Shown piece by piece: positions 1 through 6,032 of a stretch of DNA of 12,140 bases. The stretch is from Candidatus Zixiibacteriota bacterium (GTDB lineage: Bacteria; Zixibacteria; MSB-5A5; GN15; FEB-12), in contig JACZYS010000036.1 in the NCBI GenBank assembly GCA_022570975.1, forward strand, positions 1 to 12,140, in the 5' to 3' direction. The notes below the pieces were generated by a model. That model was not told the origin of the DNA. It saw nothing but the letters and a program-made list of their open reading frames with translations, and ran no database searches. The translations under genes and the position numbers were made by a program. Within the stretch, counting starts at the first letter, position 1, and the number at the start of each line of letters is the position of its first letter.

Positions 1-834
1 GTTAGACGCATACAAGTCTTTCAGTGCAGTTACTTTGTCTTCAACTTCGTTCAACAAAGCAATCCCATAATCACCTTCTGCTGATTTGTCGTTGGCTACG
101 AGCGCCCGATAGCTGTCTATGGCATTGTTAATAGTGTAGATGTAGCTATTGGTAAGGTTATCTAAAGTGGTTGCCAGCAAGGGTTCCGGGAATGAGAGGA
201 AGCTACGAAAGAGCTCTACTGTCGTAACACCTTCCGCCTTGTCGATGTGAGGTCTGGCTTGAGAAATCACTTCCTCGACAAAAGAACTCTGTATATCCAA
301 ATGGTTATGAGAGTTGTGCTGACCAAGAACTTGAGGGGCGAACTCCGAGAAATGCTCTGCTCCAAAGAAACGTCCACCTACCTCAATACCTTCAAGTAAT
401 AGTGCCTTGTCGACGAACGTATTACTTAGCGATAAGCTTAGCAGGAGTGTAGATAGGTTTCTAAGATTGGAACTGTGCTTAGTTGGGCCGCTACTATTTA
501 TCCCTTTATGCCAGAAATCAATTGCTCTCTTGATGTTGTCCTTCTGTAACTCCTCGAAAGCCATTTCATTTACCGGATTGTTCGGCGGCTCCCAGAACCA
601 GAATAGTGAATGAAACAGTTTGTTGCGTGGTTGTTTTATCCTCTGAGCGGCATCAGTTATAGTATCAATATCTCGAATAACTTTTACGGGTAAGTAGTCA
701 TCAGCTGGATATTTTACCTGCCTGCCTAGTTCAAGATGAGTGCTTAGGTCCGAAATGCGTTTTGCTATTTCCCGTTCCGAAGAGGTTATTGGAAGTCCCA
801 ATACCCTAAATGGGTTTTGACTTATCAATTTCAA
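1..834 (-). CDS. J-domain-like (HPD-less) helical protein, partial, runs off left edge
   Basis: One minus-strand frame is open from 846 to base 1 (first upstream in-frame stop at 847-849), giving 278 visible N-terminal residues; the C-terminus lies outside the window. The N-terminus carries NPFRVLGLP (residues 7-15), then a charged helix (EREIAKRISDL), KYPADDYLP, and AAQRIKQPRNKLFHSLFWFW (62-81). I associate this pattern with DnaJ-related proteins whose first domain resembles a J domain fused to TPR-like helices. The HPD tripeptide that lets true J proteins stimulate Hsp70 is absent. The rest looks alpha-helical, with no signal peptide or membrane segment, so it is probably cytoplasmic. There is no ATG near the start. 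I chose TTG at 834-832 because it overlaps the upstream stop as TTGA; a second TTG lies at 828-826. It is the second gene after the recombinase and may be element cargo. Family assignment is from memory. Confidence 0.7.
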   Translation of the reverse strand, partial: MKLISQNPFRVLGLPITSSEREIAKRISDLSTHLELGRQVKYPADDYLPVKVIRDIDTITDAAQRIKQPRNKLFHSLFWFWEPPNNPVNEMAFEELQKDNIKRAIDFWHKGINSSGPTKHSSNLRNLSTLLLSLSLSNTFVDKALLLEGIEVGGRFFGAEHFSEFAPQVLGQHNSHNHLDIQSSFVEEVISQARPHIDKAEGVTTVELFRSFLSFPEPLLATTLDNLTNSYIYTINNAIDSYRALVANDKSAEGDYGIALLNEVEDKVTALKDLYASN

Positions 835-1232
835 GTAGTTTTTCTTCTAAATGCAACAGGATAAGATATTCTAATTTCGCTTGATTTGACCTGCTTATTA
901 ATCTCTTCAGACCCGAACGTTTGAGACCAACCAATTTTGTGAGAGGGTAGGATGTAAAGATCAATCATTTCATCATCTTGAAAATCTATTTCAAGATTTG
1001 TAGTACTTGGTCCATCACTTGATACGAGGAAAACTGAATTGTTCAATATTGATAAATTTTCTTTGTAAGTTCCTGGTGCCACCAATACTGTATCACCATC
1101 AACCGCAGCATCGATACCAGCTTGAATTGTACTTTGGTCTGCAGGTACATTAATGGTTGCTGAATACGAAAGCCCAGCAAAAAGTATTATTGTGAACGAG
1201 ATTGATAAATATCTTGCCAATATTCTCTCCAT
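831..1232 (-). CDS. Short secreted beta-helix-like protein, probably truncated or chimeric
   Basis: This 133-residue ORF starts at ATG 1232-1230 (MERILARYLS). A longer reading from 1310 would begin upstream of the promoter at 1267-1294, so I reject it. Residues 1-25 form a signal peptide (hydrophobic ISFTIILFAGL, likely cleavage near SYSA). Next comes INVPADQSTIQAGIDAAV and DGDTVLVAPGTYKENLSI, the standard opening of secreted right-handed parallel beta-helix (pectate-lyase-like) proteins. In that family it is followed by hundreds of residues of repeats. Here, after about residue 80, the sequence changes to an acidic and then basic tail ending RISYPVAFRRKTT, with no beta-helix repeats. It therefore looks like the 5' end of a larger gene joined to unrelated DNA. 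Its TGA stop overlaps the TTG start of the J-like gene, so the two may be translated in tandem. Whether the product is functional is unknown. Confidence 0.6.
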   Translation of the reverse strand: MERILARYLSISFTIILFAGLSYSATINVPADQSTIQAGIDAAVDGDTVLVAPGTYKENLSILNNSVFLVSSDGPSTTNLEIDFQDDEMIDLYILPSHKIGWSQTFGSEEINKQVKSSEIRISYPVAFRRKTT

Positions 1233-1266
1233 TTGTAATAGTAGAGACTCTCTGCAATACATACTA

Positions 1267-1294
1267 AGTATACAAAATTGTCGGTAAGTGTCAA
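1267..1294 (-). promoter_or_regulatory. Sigma70-like promoter of the beta-helix-like gene
   Basis: On the minus strand a perfect -35 TTGACA (1294-1289) is followed after 16 bases by TATACT (1272-1267). Transcription would begin near 1260, about 28 bases before the ATG at 1232. The promoter lies between the recombinase stop (1318) and the secreted ORF, so that ORF and the J-like gene can be expressed independently of the recombinase. Confidence 0.6.
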
Positions 1295-1317
1295 GAAGTA
1301 TCACATTCAAGGCATGC

Positions 1318-2256
1318 TCACACTCTCAATCCATTTGACGGACTGAACGAATCGTAACTGCTCACAGTATCAATATTGGACAGGTGAAGATAGTTTTGGG
1401 TAATCGCCAAGCTCGAATGTCCAAGAATTCTCTGTAGAACTGCTGGGTTGCCTCCTAACTTTATGTAATGAGTTGCTGCTGAATGTCTGAATAAATGTGG
1501 GTAGAGTTTGAGACTTTGTTTTTGCCCTAACCTCTGAATAATTTTATGACAATGTCTTTGCTTTACCTGCTCTCCATTCCTCATGCAGATTAAATATTCA
1601 CCTGGATATTTGGAACGCCACTTGATAAGGAATTTGTGGAGTAGTTTAATAGTTTGTAGCCCCATAGGTACCATCCGCTCTTTCCTACCTTTGCCCAACA
1701 CTTTGATGAGTCGGTTATCCAGGTTGATGTCACATACTTTCAAGTTAAGTAATTCGTTTTGCCTCAGCATACAATCCCAAAAGAGCAGGACCATGACTTT
1801 GTTGCGAACTGTCTCAAATACTGGTGTCTTTAATGACTTCAATACACGCTGAACATCATCAATTGTAATCACTGGTTTTATTTTACTTACTGTCTTGAGT
1901 TGCTTGATTCCATCCATCGGGCTGTCATTGGTCCACAGTCCTTCTAATGTTAAGTAATTGAAGAAGGTACGATATACTCTAATCCTACCGTTTATTGTCT
2001 CATCAGAGACATGTCCTTTGAGAGAGAAGATGTATTGTTGAATATCCTGTTTTGTTACGTCACAGAGTGACCTGTTACAACTCCTCAGGAAACGAACCAA
2101 GTACTCAATCCTCTCAAAGTAGCAGTCAATTGTCTTAGTTGTGAGGTTGCGAAGCTCACAGTCGAATCTGAATGCTTGAAGTAGTGAGTCTGGAGCAATT
2201 GCCCTAATGCTCTGACCGTTTTGTTTGTTGGTTTCACTAATCACACGCTGATACAT
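1318..2256 (-). CDS. Tyrosine site-specific recombinase / integrase (XerC/D-like)
   Basis: This 312-residue protein cuts and rejoins DNA through a 3'-phosphotyrosine intermediate. Residues about 22-110 form the SAM-like core-binding domain (LLQAFRFDCELRNLTTKTID, typical of phage integrases and Xer). Residues about 125-300 form the catalytic domain. All catalytic positions are visible: R165 (MLRQNEL), K189 (GKGRKERMVPM), H254 and R257 (PHLFRHSAATH), H280 (ILGHSS) and nucleophile Y289 (NYLHLS). The length matches XerC/XerD and short integrases, with no arm-binding extension. The start at ATG 2256 has a strong Shine-Dalgarno AGGAGGT five bases upstream. The gene lies 82 bases beyond the 3' end of tRNA-Arg and points away from it, the usual layout of an element integrated at a tRNA 3' end. 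A role in housekeeping dimer resolution is less likely in this context but not excluded. Confidence 0.93.
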   Translation of the reverse strand: MYQRVISETNKQNGQSIRAIAPDSLLQAFRFDCELRNLTTKTIDCYFERIEYLVRFLRSCNRSLCDVTKQDIQQYIFSLKGHVSDETINGRIRVYRTFFNYLTLEGLWTNDSPMDGIKQLKTVSKIKPVITIDDVQRVLKSLKTPVFETVRNKVMVLLFWDCMLRQNELLNLKVCDINLDNRLIKVLGKGRKERMVPMGLQTIKLLHKFLIKWRSKYPGEYLICMRNGEQVKQRHCHKIIQRLGQKQSLKLYPHLFRHSAATHYIKLGGNPAVLQRILGHSSLAITQNYLHLSNIDTVSSYDSFSPSNGLRV

Positions 2257-2307
2257 AGAATACCTCCTGTCAGGCGCCCTTTTCGATTTACAGTTATGTG
2301 ATTAGTG
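2235..2307. repeat. Perfect 11-bp inverted repeat spanning the recombinase start
   Basis: CACTAATCACA at 2235-2245 (recombinase codons 4-8) is the exact reverse complement of TGTGATTAGTG at 2297-2307, 51 bases away. The outer arm lies inside the region expected to hold the recombinase promoter: a weak -35-like TTACCA at 2314-2309 and TGTAAA at 2292-2287 on the minus strand. It could be an operator or an arm-type binding site for the recombinase. The sequence match is certain; the function is inference. Confidence 0.5.
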
Positions 2308-2337
2308 TTGGTAAGCTGTTGAGTAACAACATTTTAA

Positions 2338-2411
2338 TACCCCGGACAGGACTCGAACCTGTGACCCTCTGCTTAGAAGGCAGATGCTCTATCCAGCTGA
2401 GCTACCGGGGC
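2338..2411 (-). tRNA. tRNA-Arg (anticodon UCU)
   Basis: A complete cloverleaf can be folded on the minus strand. The acceptor is GCCCCGG against CCGGGG plus U, the D stem is GCTC/GAGC, the anticodon stem is TCTGC/GCAGA around the loop CTTCTAA (anticodon TCT), and the T arm is ACAGG-TTCGAGT-CCTGT. The discriminator base is A at 2338 and no CCA is encoded. The first acceptor pair is G1-U72 rather than the usual G-C. A recombinase gene lies immediately downstream, so the 3' end of this tRNA is the probable attachment site of an integrated element. Confidence 0.95.
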
Positions 2412-2542
2412 AGACTTCGTCTGTTTTTGTTGTCAAGGCAGTTCTCTGCCAATCTACAAAAAGTCTTATTTTTCCCTGACCAATACTATGTTTTTCTGCC
2501 TGAGATAGCAATAATAATTCCTAAGAATGTTTAATAATTTGG

Positions 2543-2562
2543 GGCAGACGAGGGCGTCTGCC
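2543..2562. repeat. GC-rich perfect palindrome between the two tRNA genes (REP-like)
   Basis: GGCAGACG (2543-2550), AGGG loop, CGTCTGCC (2555-2562): a perfect 8-bp stem in an otherwise AT-rich spacer. A second, AT-centred palindrome (CAAAATTTTG, 2568-2577) follows. Neither strand has a T-run directly after the GC-rich stem, so a simple rho-independent terminator for tRNA-Pro is not well supported. A dispersed intergenic palindrome (REP-like) or an RNA processing hairpin is the alternative. Confidence 0.45.
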
Positions 2563-2609
2563 GCCCACAAAATTTTGGGGTTATACAAAAGTATCAACGA
2601 TATAAAAAA

Positions 2610-2683
2610 TCGGGGTGAGAGGATTTGAACCTCCGACATCTTGCTCCCAAAGCAAGCGCGCTACCGGACTGCGCCACACCCCG
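2610..2683 (-). tRNA. tRNA-Pro (anticodon UGG)
   Basis: The minus strand folds into a full cloverleaf. The acceptor is CGGGGTG/CACCCCG (all seven pairs), the anticodon stem is CTTGC/GCAAG around the loop TTTGGGA (anticodon TGG), and the T arm is GGAGG-TTCAAAT-CCTCT, whose outer G-T pair is acceptable. The discriminator is A at 2610 and no CCA is encoded. It lies 198 bases before tRNA-Arg on the same strand and has a good promoter upstream (2699-2727), so both tRNAs may be one transcript. Confidence 0.96.
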
Positions 2684-2698
2684 ATTAATTGAAGCGGT

Positions 2699-2727
2699 AT
2701 AATAGGCTCAAGCCGGCTTTATGTCAA
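2699..2727 (-). promoter_or_regulatory. Sigma70-like promoter of tRNA-Pro
   Basis: On the minus strand, -35 TTGACA (2727-2722), a spacer of exactly 17 bases, and -10 TATTAT (2704-2699). The predicted start near 2692 leaves a short leader of about 9 bases before the tRNA 5' end at 2683. No comparably good promoter was found directly before tRNA-Arg. Confidence 0.75.
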
Positions 2728-2774
2728 GATGAATATCGGTCCAAATATCTGAAACCGGCACATTTAACTTATTG

Positions 2775-2780
2775 TATAAT
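2775..2780 (+). promoter_or_regulatory. Possible -10 box for rlmN
   Basis: A perfect TATAAT, with no recognisable -35 at the expected distance. It is the only good -10 hexamer in the divergent spacer between tRNA-Pro and rlmN and would give a leader of roughly 88 bases. A match this short in AT-rich DNA can arise by chance. Confidence 0.35.
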
Positions 2781-2874
2781 ATGAAAATAGAAAAATTGAC
2801 AGTAATGCCCGGAGAATTGAGAAAGCTCATTTCTGCCTTGCCTATTTCAGATAAAAGCTTACTTTCATAATAAT

Positions 2875-3915
2875 ATGTCAAAAATAAATTTGATCGGAAA
2901 AACAGAATTAGAGCTTATTGAGCTGATGCAAAGCCTCAATCAGGCCGCTTTCAAAGGAAAACAGCTCTTCAAATGGATATATCACAACCGCCGCTATGAT
3001 TTTTCGGCGATGACCGACCTTTCGATTGATATCCGGCAAAAACTTGAAGCCGGATTTGAACTTGAGACCATAACCGCCGAAAAGATTCAAATTTCTGAAG
3101 ACGGAACCCGGAAGTTTTTGTTTCGGCTTCATGACGACAACCCAATTGAGGCGGTTTTGATTCCTGACGAAAACAAGAGGAATACTCTCTGCGTATCCTC
3201 GCAGGCCGGATGTGCTTTGGGCTGTACATTTTGTGCCACCGGAACGATGGGCTTGCTTAGGAATCTGACTGTTGGAGAAATTGTCGGACAGCTAATGTAT
3301 GTCCGGGATGAGCTCGGCGACGACGCTTTTAGCAATGTAGTCTTCATGGGGATGGGCGAGCCGCTGGATAATTATCAGATAGTAGTTGAGGCTTTGGAAA
3401 TAATGTTCTCAGCCACCGGTTTAAACATCTCACCCAAAAAAGTAACCGTCTCAACCTCCGGCATCACTCCAAAAATAAAAAAACTGGCCGAGTCCGGCTT
3501 AAAGCCGCGACTGGCAATCTCATTACATGCGGCCACTCAGGAGAAGAGGCTAAAAATTATGCCGGTTGCCCGGACCTTTAAGCTGGATAAGCTGATCGGG
3601 GCCGTTAAATACTATCGTGAAATAACAGGAACCCGGGTCACCTTTGAATATATTTTGTTTGAAGGCTTTAATGACAGAAAAGAAGATGTAAGAGCTCTTT
3701 CAAAATTATTGGGAAGAATTTCATGTCAGGTGAATCTGCTGGCCTATAATCCGGTGGAATCGCTTGATTTTAAAAGACCGGACGAAGATAATATAAACAT
3801 CTTTGCCTCCGCTCTGGTTAAAAACAAATTGACCGTAACCGTTAGAAAGAGCCGCGGTCTTGATATTGACGCTGCTTGCGGACAACTGGCCGCCAAAGAG
3901 TTGATTAGAAACTAA
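2875..3915 (+). CDS. rlmN: Dual-specificity RNA methyltransferase RlmN (radical SAM)
   Basis: RlmN methylates C2 of A2503 in 23S rRNA and C2 of A37 in certain tRNAs, using two S-adenosylmethionine molecules and a methylated-cysteine intermediate; it acts in the cytoplasm. At 346 residues the length is normal. The N-terminal accessory domain (residues 5-85, AAFKGKQLFKWIYHNR) is followed by the radical-SAM motif CALGCTFC with cluster ligands C113, C117 and C120. Then come GMGEPLDNY (159-167), the SAM-binding segments, and C335 (DIDAACGQL), the methyl-carrying cysteine of the family. The start at ATG 2875 gives the expected N-terminus but has no clear Shine-Dalgarno site. A 29-codon reading frame ends four bases upstream. 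The gene is followed after 22 bases by an exported protein in the same direction, with no terminator visible between them. Confidence 0.97.
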   Translation: MSKINLIGKTELELIELMQSLNQAAFKGKQLFKWIYHNRRYDFSAMTDLSIDIRQKLEAGFELETITAEKIQISEDGTRKFLFRLHDDNPIEAVLIPDENKRNTLCVSSQAGCALGCTFCATGTMGLLRNLTVGEIVGQLMYVRDELGDDAFSNVVFMGMGEPLDNYQIVVEALEIMFSATGLNISPKKVTVSTSGITPKIKKLAESGLKPRLAISLHAATQEKRLKIMPVARTFKLDKLIGAVKYYREITGTRVTFEYILFEGFNDRKEDVRALSKLLGRISCQVNLLAYNPVESLDFKRPDEDNINIFASALVKNKLTVTVRKSRGLDIDAACGQLAAKELIRN

Positions 3916-3937
3916 AAATTTATCAGGAGTTACTTAA

Positions 3938-5332
3938 ATGAAAGTCAAAGCAATCATTGTTTTCTCATTACTATTATTGACGGCGGTAGTTTCTGCCGAG
4001 ACCGATATAACCGTAGGTGCCAACAAGATGCCGCCGCTAAAATGGGGTGAACAGACGGCAAGGTTTGATTTAACAAATAATTCAGACTACCTGAAATGGA
4101 TTGCCGTTGAAATTGAGGTACAATATACCGGCTCATATTTAAGTCCGTCAAGAAAGACAGTCTCTTTTCAGCCGGCCATGCCGGAAGAATTAACAGAAAT
4201 TTCGGCCCGGCTGGATATCCCCGGCAACTATGGTCAGGCCGAGGTCAAGGTCAATATGTATGAGGTGGTTGATACACTTGATGATATATTGCCCTACCAG
4301 AAATTTTTTGAACAGCATTTCTTTTTGTCCGCACCCATCCCGGAGTCGATGAATGATTATTTGGACGAAGAGATTACTCTACCGCCAAGAGTGAATGTTC
4401 ATTCCGATTTCGATTTTGAATTTTCAAGAATTCTTCTGAAAATGATAAGCGAAAAAAAATCTGTTCCGGAAATTGCCAAAATTACAGGCGCTCAAGAAGA
4501 TTATGTTAATAGTCTGATTAGCCGGTATCAGGAGCTTGGATACATACGGGGAGAGAGGGAGTCACGTTACCTGAGTTTTCCGTTCATAACCGTTGCTGAG
4601 GCCGAGGAAGGTCAGCTGCTTTCAAGAAAACTGGCTGATTCACTGGTGGTCATAATAAAAAACAATATGCCAAAATATGATGCCGTTTTTGATTCTCTGA
4701 TTAAGGCCGGTGCTGTCTCAGCCGACTCCAATGAATTTTTCTCCAGAGGGGCCGTGCTCCATGACAAATATTCCACCACCGGAGCACTTTTGCTCTGGGA
4801 TAAACTTGGCAAGTACTTAATAACAAGAAGTGCTCCGCTCCATATTTTTGACAACACCGACCCCTGTCACGCATATATACCATACTACATGTATGCTGTT
4901 GAGGGCGGGAATTTCTTTAGTGGGACCCATTATTTTGCCATGAGTATAAAGGGAAACGGGTATGATATTTTTTATGGCGATTTCATACCTGAGATTAATT
5001 GCGGGATCGCTTTTAAAACTAACAGAAGACAGAGACTTGACCATCTTCATTACCAAGAAAGTGAAGTTCCAGAAAAATTTATGTTTGACTCGTCGATTAC
5101 AAATCCGGCAATTAATGCTTTGGGGGCGGGTACAGAGTCACTGTTGAATGATACCTACAACAGTCTCTTTGAGTTGGCTATAAGGTACGACCACCCAAAA
5201 GTCTCTTTTGGATACCGGTACTGGTTCTGGAATCTGACGGCCACAAGGACTTTGCGGACGTTGGTAGAGCAGGGAGTCTTAACCAGAAGAGGTAACGGGC
5301 AGTTTCAAATTATTACTATGACCGGATTGTAA
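3938..5332 (+). CDS. Exported protein of unknown function with helix-turn-helix-like segments
   Basis: This 464-residue protein is not one I recognise. It starts at ATG 3938 with an AGGAG site upstream. Residues 1-20 are a classic signal peptide (AIIVFSLLLLTAVVSA, cleavage before E21), so the mature protein is periplasmic or secreted. Residues 21-135 look like a beta-sandwich (alternating polar/hydrophobic strands, LKWGEQTARFDLTNNSD). Residues about 160-203 contain a helix-turn-helix-like pattern (SVPEIAKITGAQEDYVNSLI, then LGYI). The last 30 residues (ATRTLRTLVEQGVLTRRGNG) resemble a winged helix followed by its wing. The region 270-430 is rich in aromatic residues and has three Cys (310, 355 and the central stretch); no catalytic motif was identified. 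Its stop is one base from the start of the lipoprotein gene, implying co-translation. The HTH similarity is a pattern impression and need not mean DNA binding in an exported protein. Confidence 0.85.
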   Translation: MKVKAIIVFSLLLLTAVVSAETDITVGANKMPPLKWGEQTARFDLTNNSDYLKWIAVEIEVQYTGSYLSPSRKTVSFQPAMPEELTEISARLDIPGNYGQAEVKVNMYEVVDTLDDILPYQKFFEQHFFLSAPIPESMNDYLDEEITLPPRVNVHSDFDFEFSRILLKMISEKKSVPEIAKITGAQEDYVNSLISRYQELGYIRGERESRYLSFPFITVAEAEEGQLLSRKLADSLVVIIKNNMPKYDAVFDSLIKAGAVSADSNEFFSRGAVLHDKYSTTGALLLWDKLGKYLITRSAPLHIFDNTDPCHAYIPYYMYAVEGGNFFSGTHYFAMSIKGNGYDIFYGDFIPEINCGIAFKTNRRQRLDHLHYQESEVPEKFMFDSSITNPAINALGAGTESLLNDTYNSLFELAIRYDHPKVSFGYRYWFWNLTATRTLRTLVEQGVLTRRGNGQFQIITMTGL

Positions 5333-5333
5333 G

Positions 5334-5759
5334 ATGAACAAGTTGTCACTTGTTTTTCTGTCACTTCTGTACTTTGTGCCGTTTGTAGTAAGTTGTGACA
5401 AAACTGAAAAAATTAGCCGTGACCATATCCCTGCCCTAAAAGAAAAACTTTACCAGTTACAGCTTGCAGTAAAAAATAAAAACATCGGCGGCATTGATTC
5501 TCTGATGTCAGTTGAGATTTTGGACAAAGGTCTTAGCTCAGATTCTTTGCTCTCGCTCGTATATGGTACCGATAGTTCATTTGAGTTTACCCAGTTTGGA
5601 AATGCGGAAATTTTTTACACCAATCACCGCGGTTTTGTTGATTGCTATATTATGGACAGTTTGACGGAACGCAGCCGTCCGCTTAAGCTGGAACTAAAAT
5701 TTGATGATTCTCTCTGGCTTTTTTTAAATTTTGAAGTTGGTCCAAGAGACAGTATCTGA
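5334..5759 (+). CDS. Small lipoprotein of unknown function
   Basis: This 141-residue product has a lipoprotein signal: hydrophobic LSLVFLSLLYFVPF, then the lipobox VVSC with C21 as the lipidation site. Position +2 of the mature protein is Asp, which in Enterobacteria signals inner-membrane retention; whether that rule holds here is unknown. Residues 30-65 predict a helix (ALKEKLYQLQLAVKNKN), followed by strands (EFTQFGNAEIFYTNHRGFVD, LKLELKFDDSLWLFLNFEV). This order, helix then curved sheet, is compatible with an NTF2/SnoaL-like fold, but that is only a guess. It begins one base after the stop of the 464-residue exported protein and has no good ribosome-binding site of its own, so translational coupling is likely and the two may work together at the envelope. 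Confidence 0.8.
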   Translation: MNKLSLVFLSLLYFVPFVVSCDKTEKISRDHIPALKEKLYQLQLAVKNKNIGGIDSLMSVEILDKGLSSDSLLSLVYGTDSSFEFTQFGNAEIFYTNHRGFVDCYIMDSLTERSRPLKLELKFDDSLWLFLNFEVGPRDSI

Positions 5760-5876
5760 ATTTCCAATATAAAGTCCGACTACATCATCTAGGGTAATAC
5801 TGCTTTGAACATAATGGCCAGATGCAAACATAATTTGCAGTAATATAACTAGTAATTTGGTTAACTCTATGATCAT
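5724..5876 (-). CDS. Possible 50-residue secreted peptide, or 5' remnant of a secreted protein gene
   Basis: I chose ATG 5876 because AGAGGA lies nine bases upstream (5891-5886) and a near-consensus promoter sits at 5932-5960, giving a leader of about 49 bases. The in-frame ATG at 5927 would fall on the transcription start. The product begins with a signal-like segment (LTKLLVILLQIMFASG), followed by SSITLDDVVGLYIGNSDTVS, which looks like the start of a mature extracellular domain, and stops soon after. The last 36 bases overlap, antisense, the end of the lipoprotein gene. Intact expression signals argue against noise. The abrupt end argues for a truncated gene. I cannot distinguish a real short peptide from a pseudogene. 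Confidence 0.4.
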   Translation of the reverse strand: MIIELTKLLVILLQIMFASGHYVQSSITLDDVVGLYIGNSDTVSWTNFKI

Positions 5877-5931
5877 AAGACTTAATCCTCTAAAAAATAG
5901 ACCGAAGGATGTCATATTGTGATTCATTAAA

Positions 5932-5960
5932 AGTATATTAATTATCTATATAACTGTCAA
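5932..5960 (-). promoter_or_regulatory. Sigma70-like promoter reading left from 5960
   Basis: On the minus strand, -35 TTGACA (5960-5955), a 17-base spacer, and -10 TATACT (5937-5932). The predicted start is near 5925. The only gene it can serve is the short secreted ORF at 5724-5876; beyond that it would transcribe antisense into the lipoprotein gene. Confidence 0.6.
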
Positions 5961-5991
5961 GGATTATTCTTGCCGCTTGAATCTATGGTTA

Positions 5992-6008
5992 GCAGGTGTA
6001 CCACCTGC
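5992..6008. repeat. Perfect GC-rich palindrome in the spacer (REP-like)
   Basis: GCAGGTG (5992-5998), TAC loop, CACCTGC (6002-6008). It lies between the S41 peptidase terminator and the promoter at 5932-5960. No T-run follows on either strand, so it is not an obvious terminator. It resembles the palindrome at 2543-2562 in size, position between genes and GGCAG-type ends. Confidence 0.4.
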
Positions 6009-6032
6009 CACAGTCAAGTCTCTTGTACCCAT

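Noticed and set aside
407..613. Plus-strand frame within the first 834 bases
   Set aside because: It is a shadow of the continuous minus-strand J-like frame, which has coherent family-like motifs.
2411..2423. Hairpin CAGAC-TTC-GTCTG followed by TTTTT on the plus strand
   Set aside because: The stem is only 5 bp and no plus-strand gene ends nearby; it overlaps the tRNA-Arg 5' base.
2431..2436. TTGACA on the minus strand just before tRNA-Arg
   Set aside because: A -10 box at the normal distance would fall inside the tRNA and no match exists there.
2298..2534. Plus-strand 78-codon reading frame
   Set aside because: It is the antisense reading of tRNA-Arg and its spacer; the cloverleaf explains the sequence.
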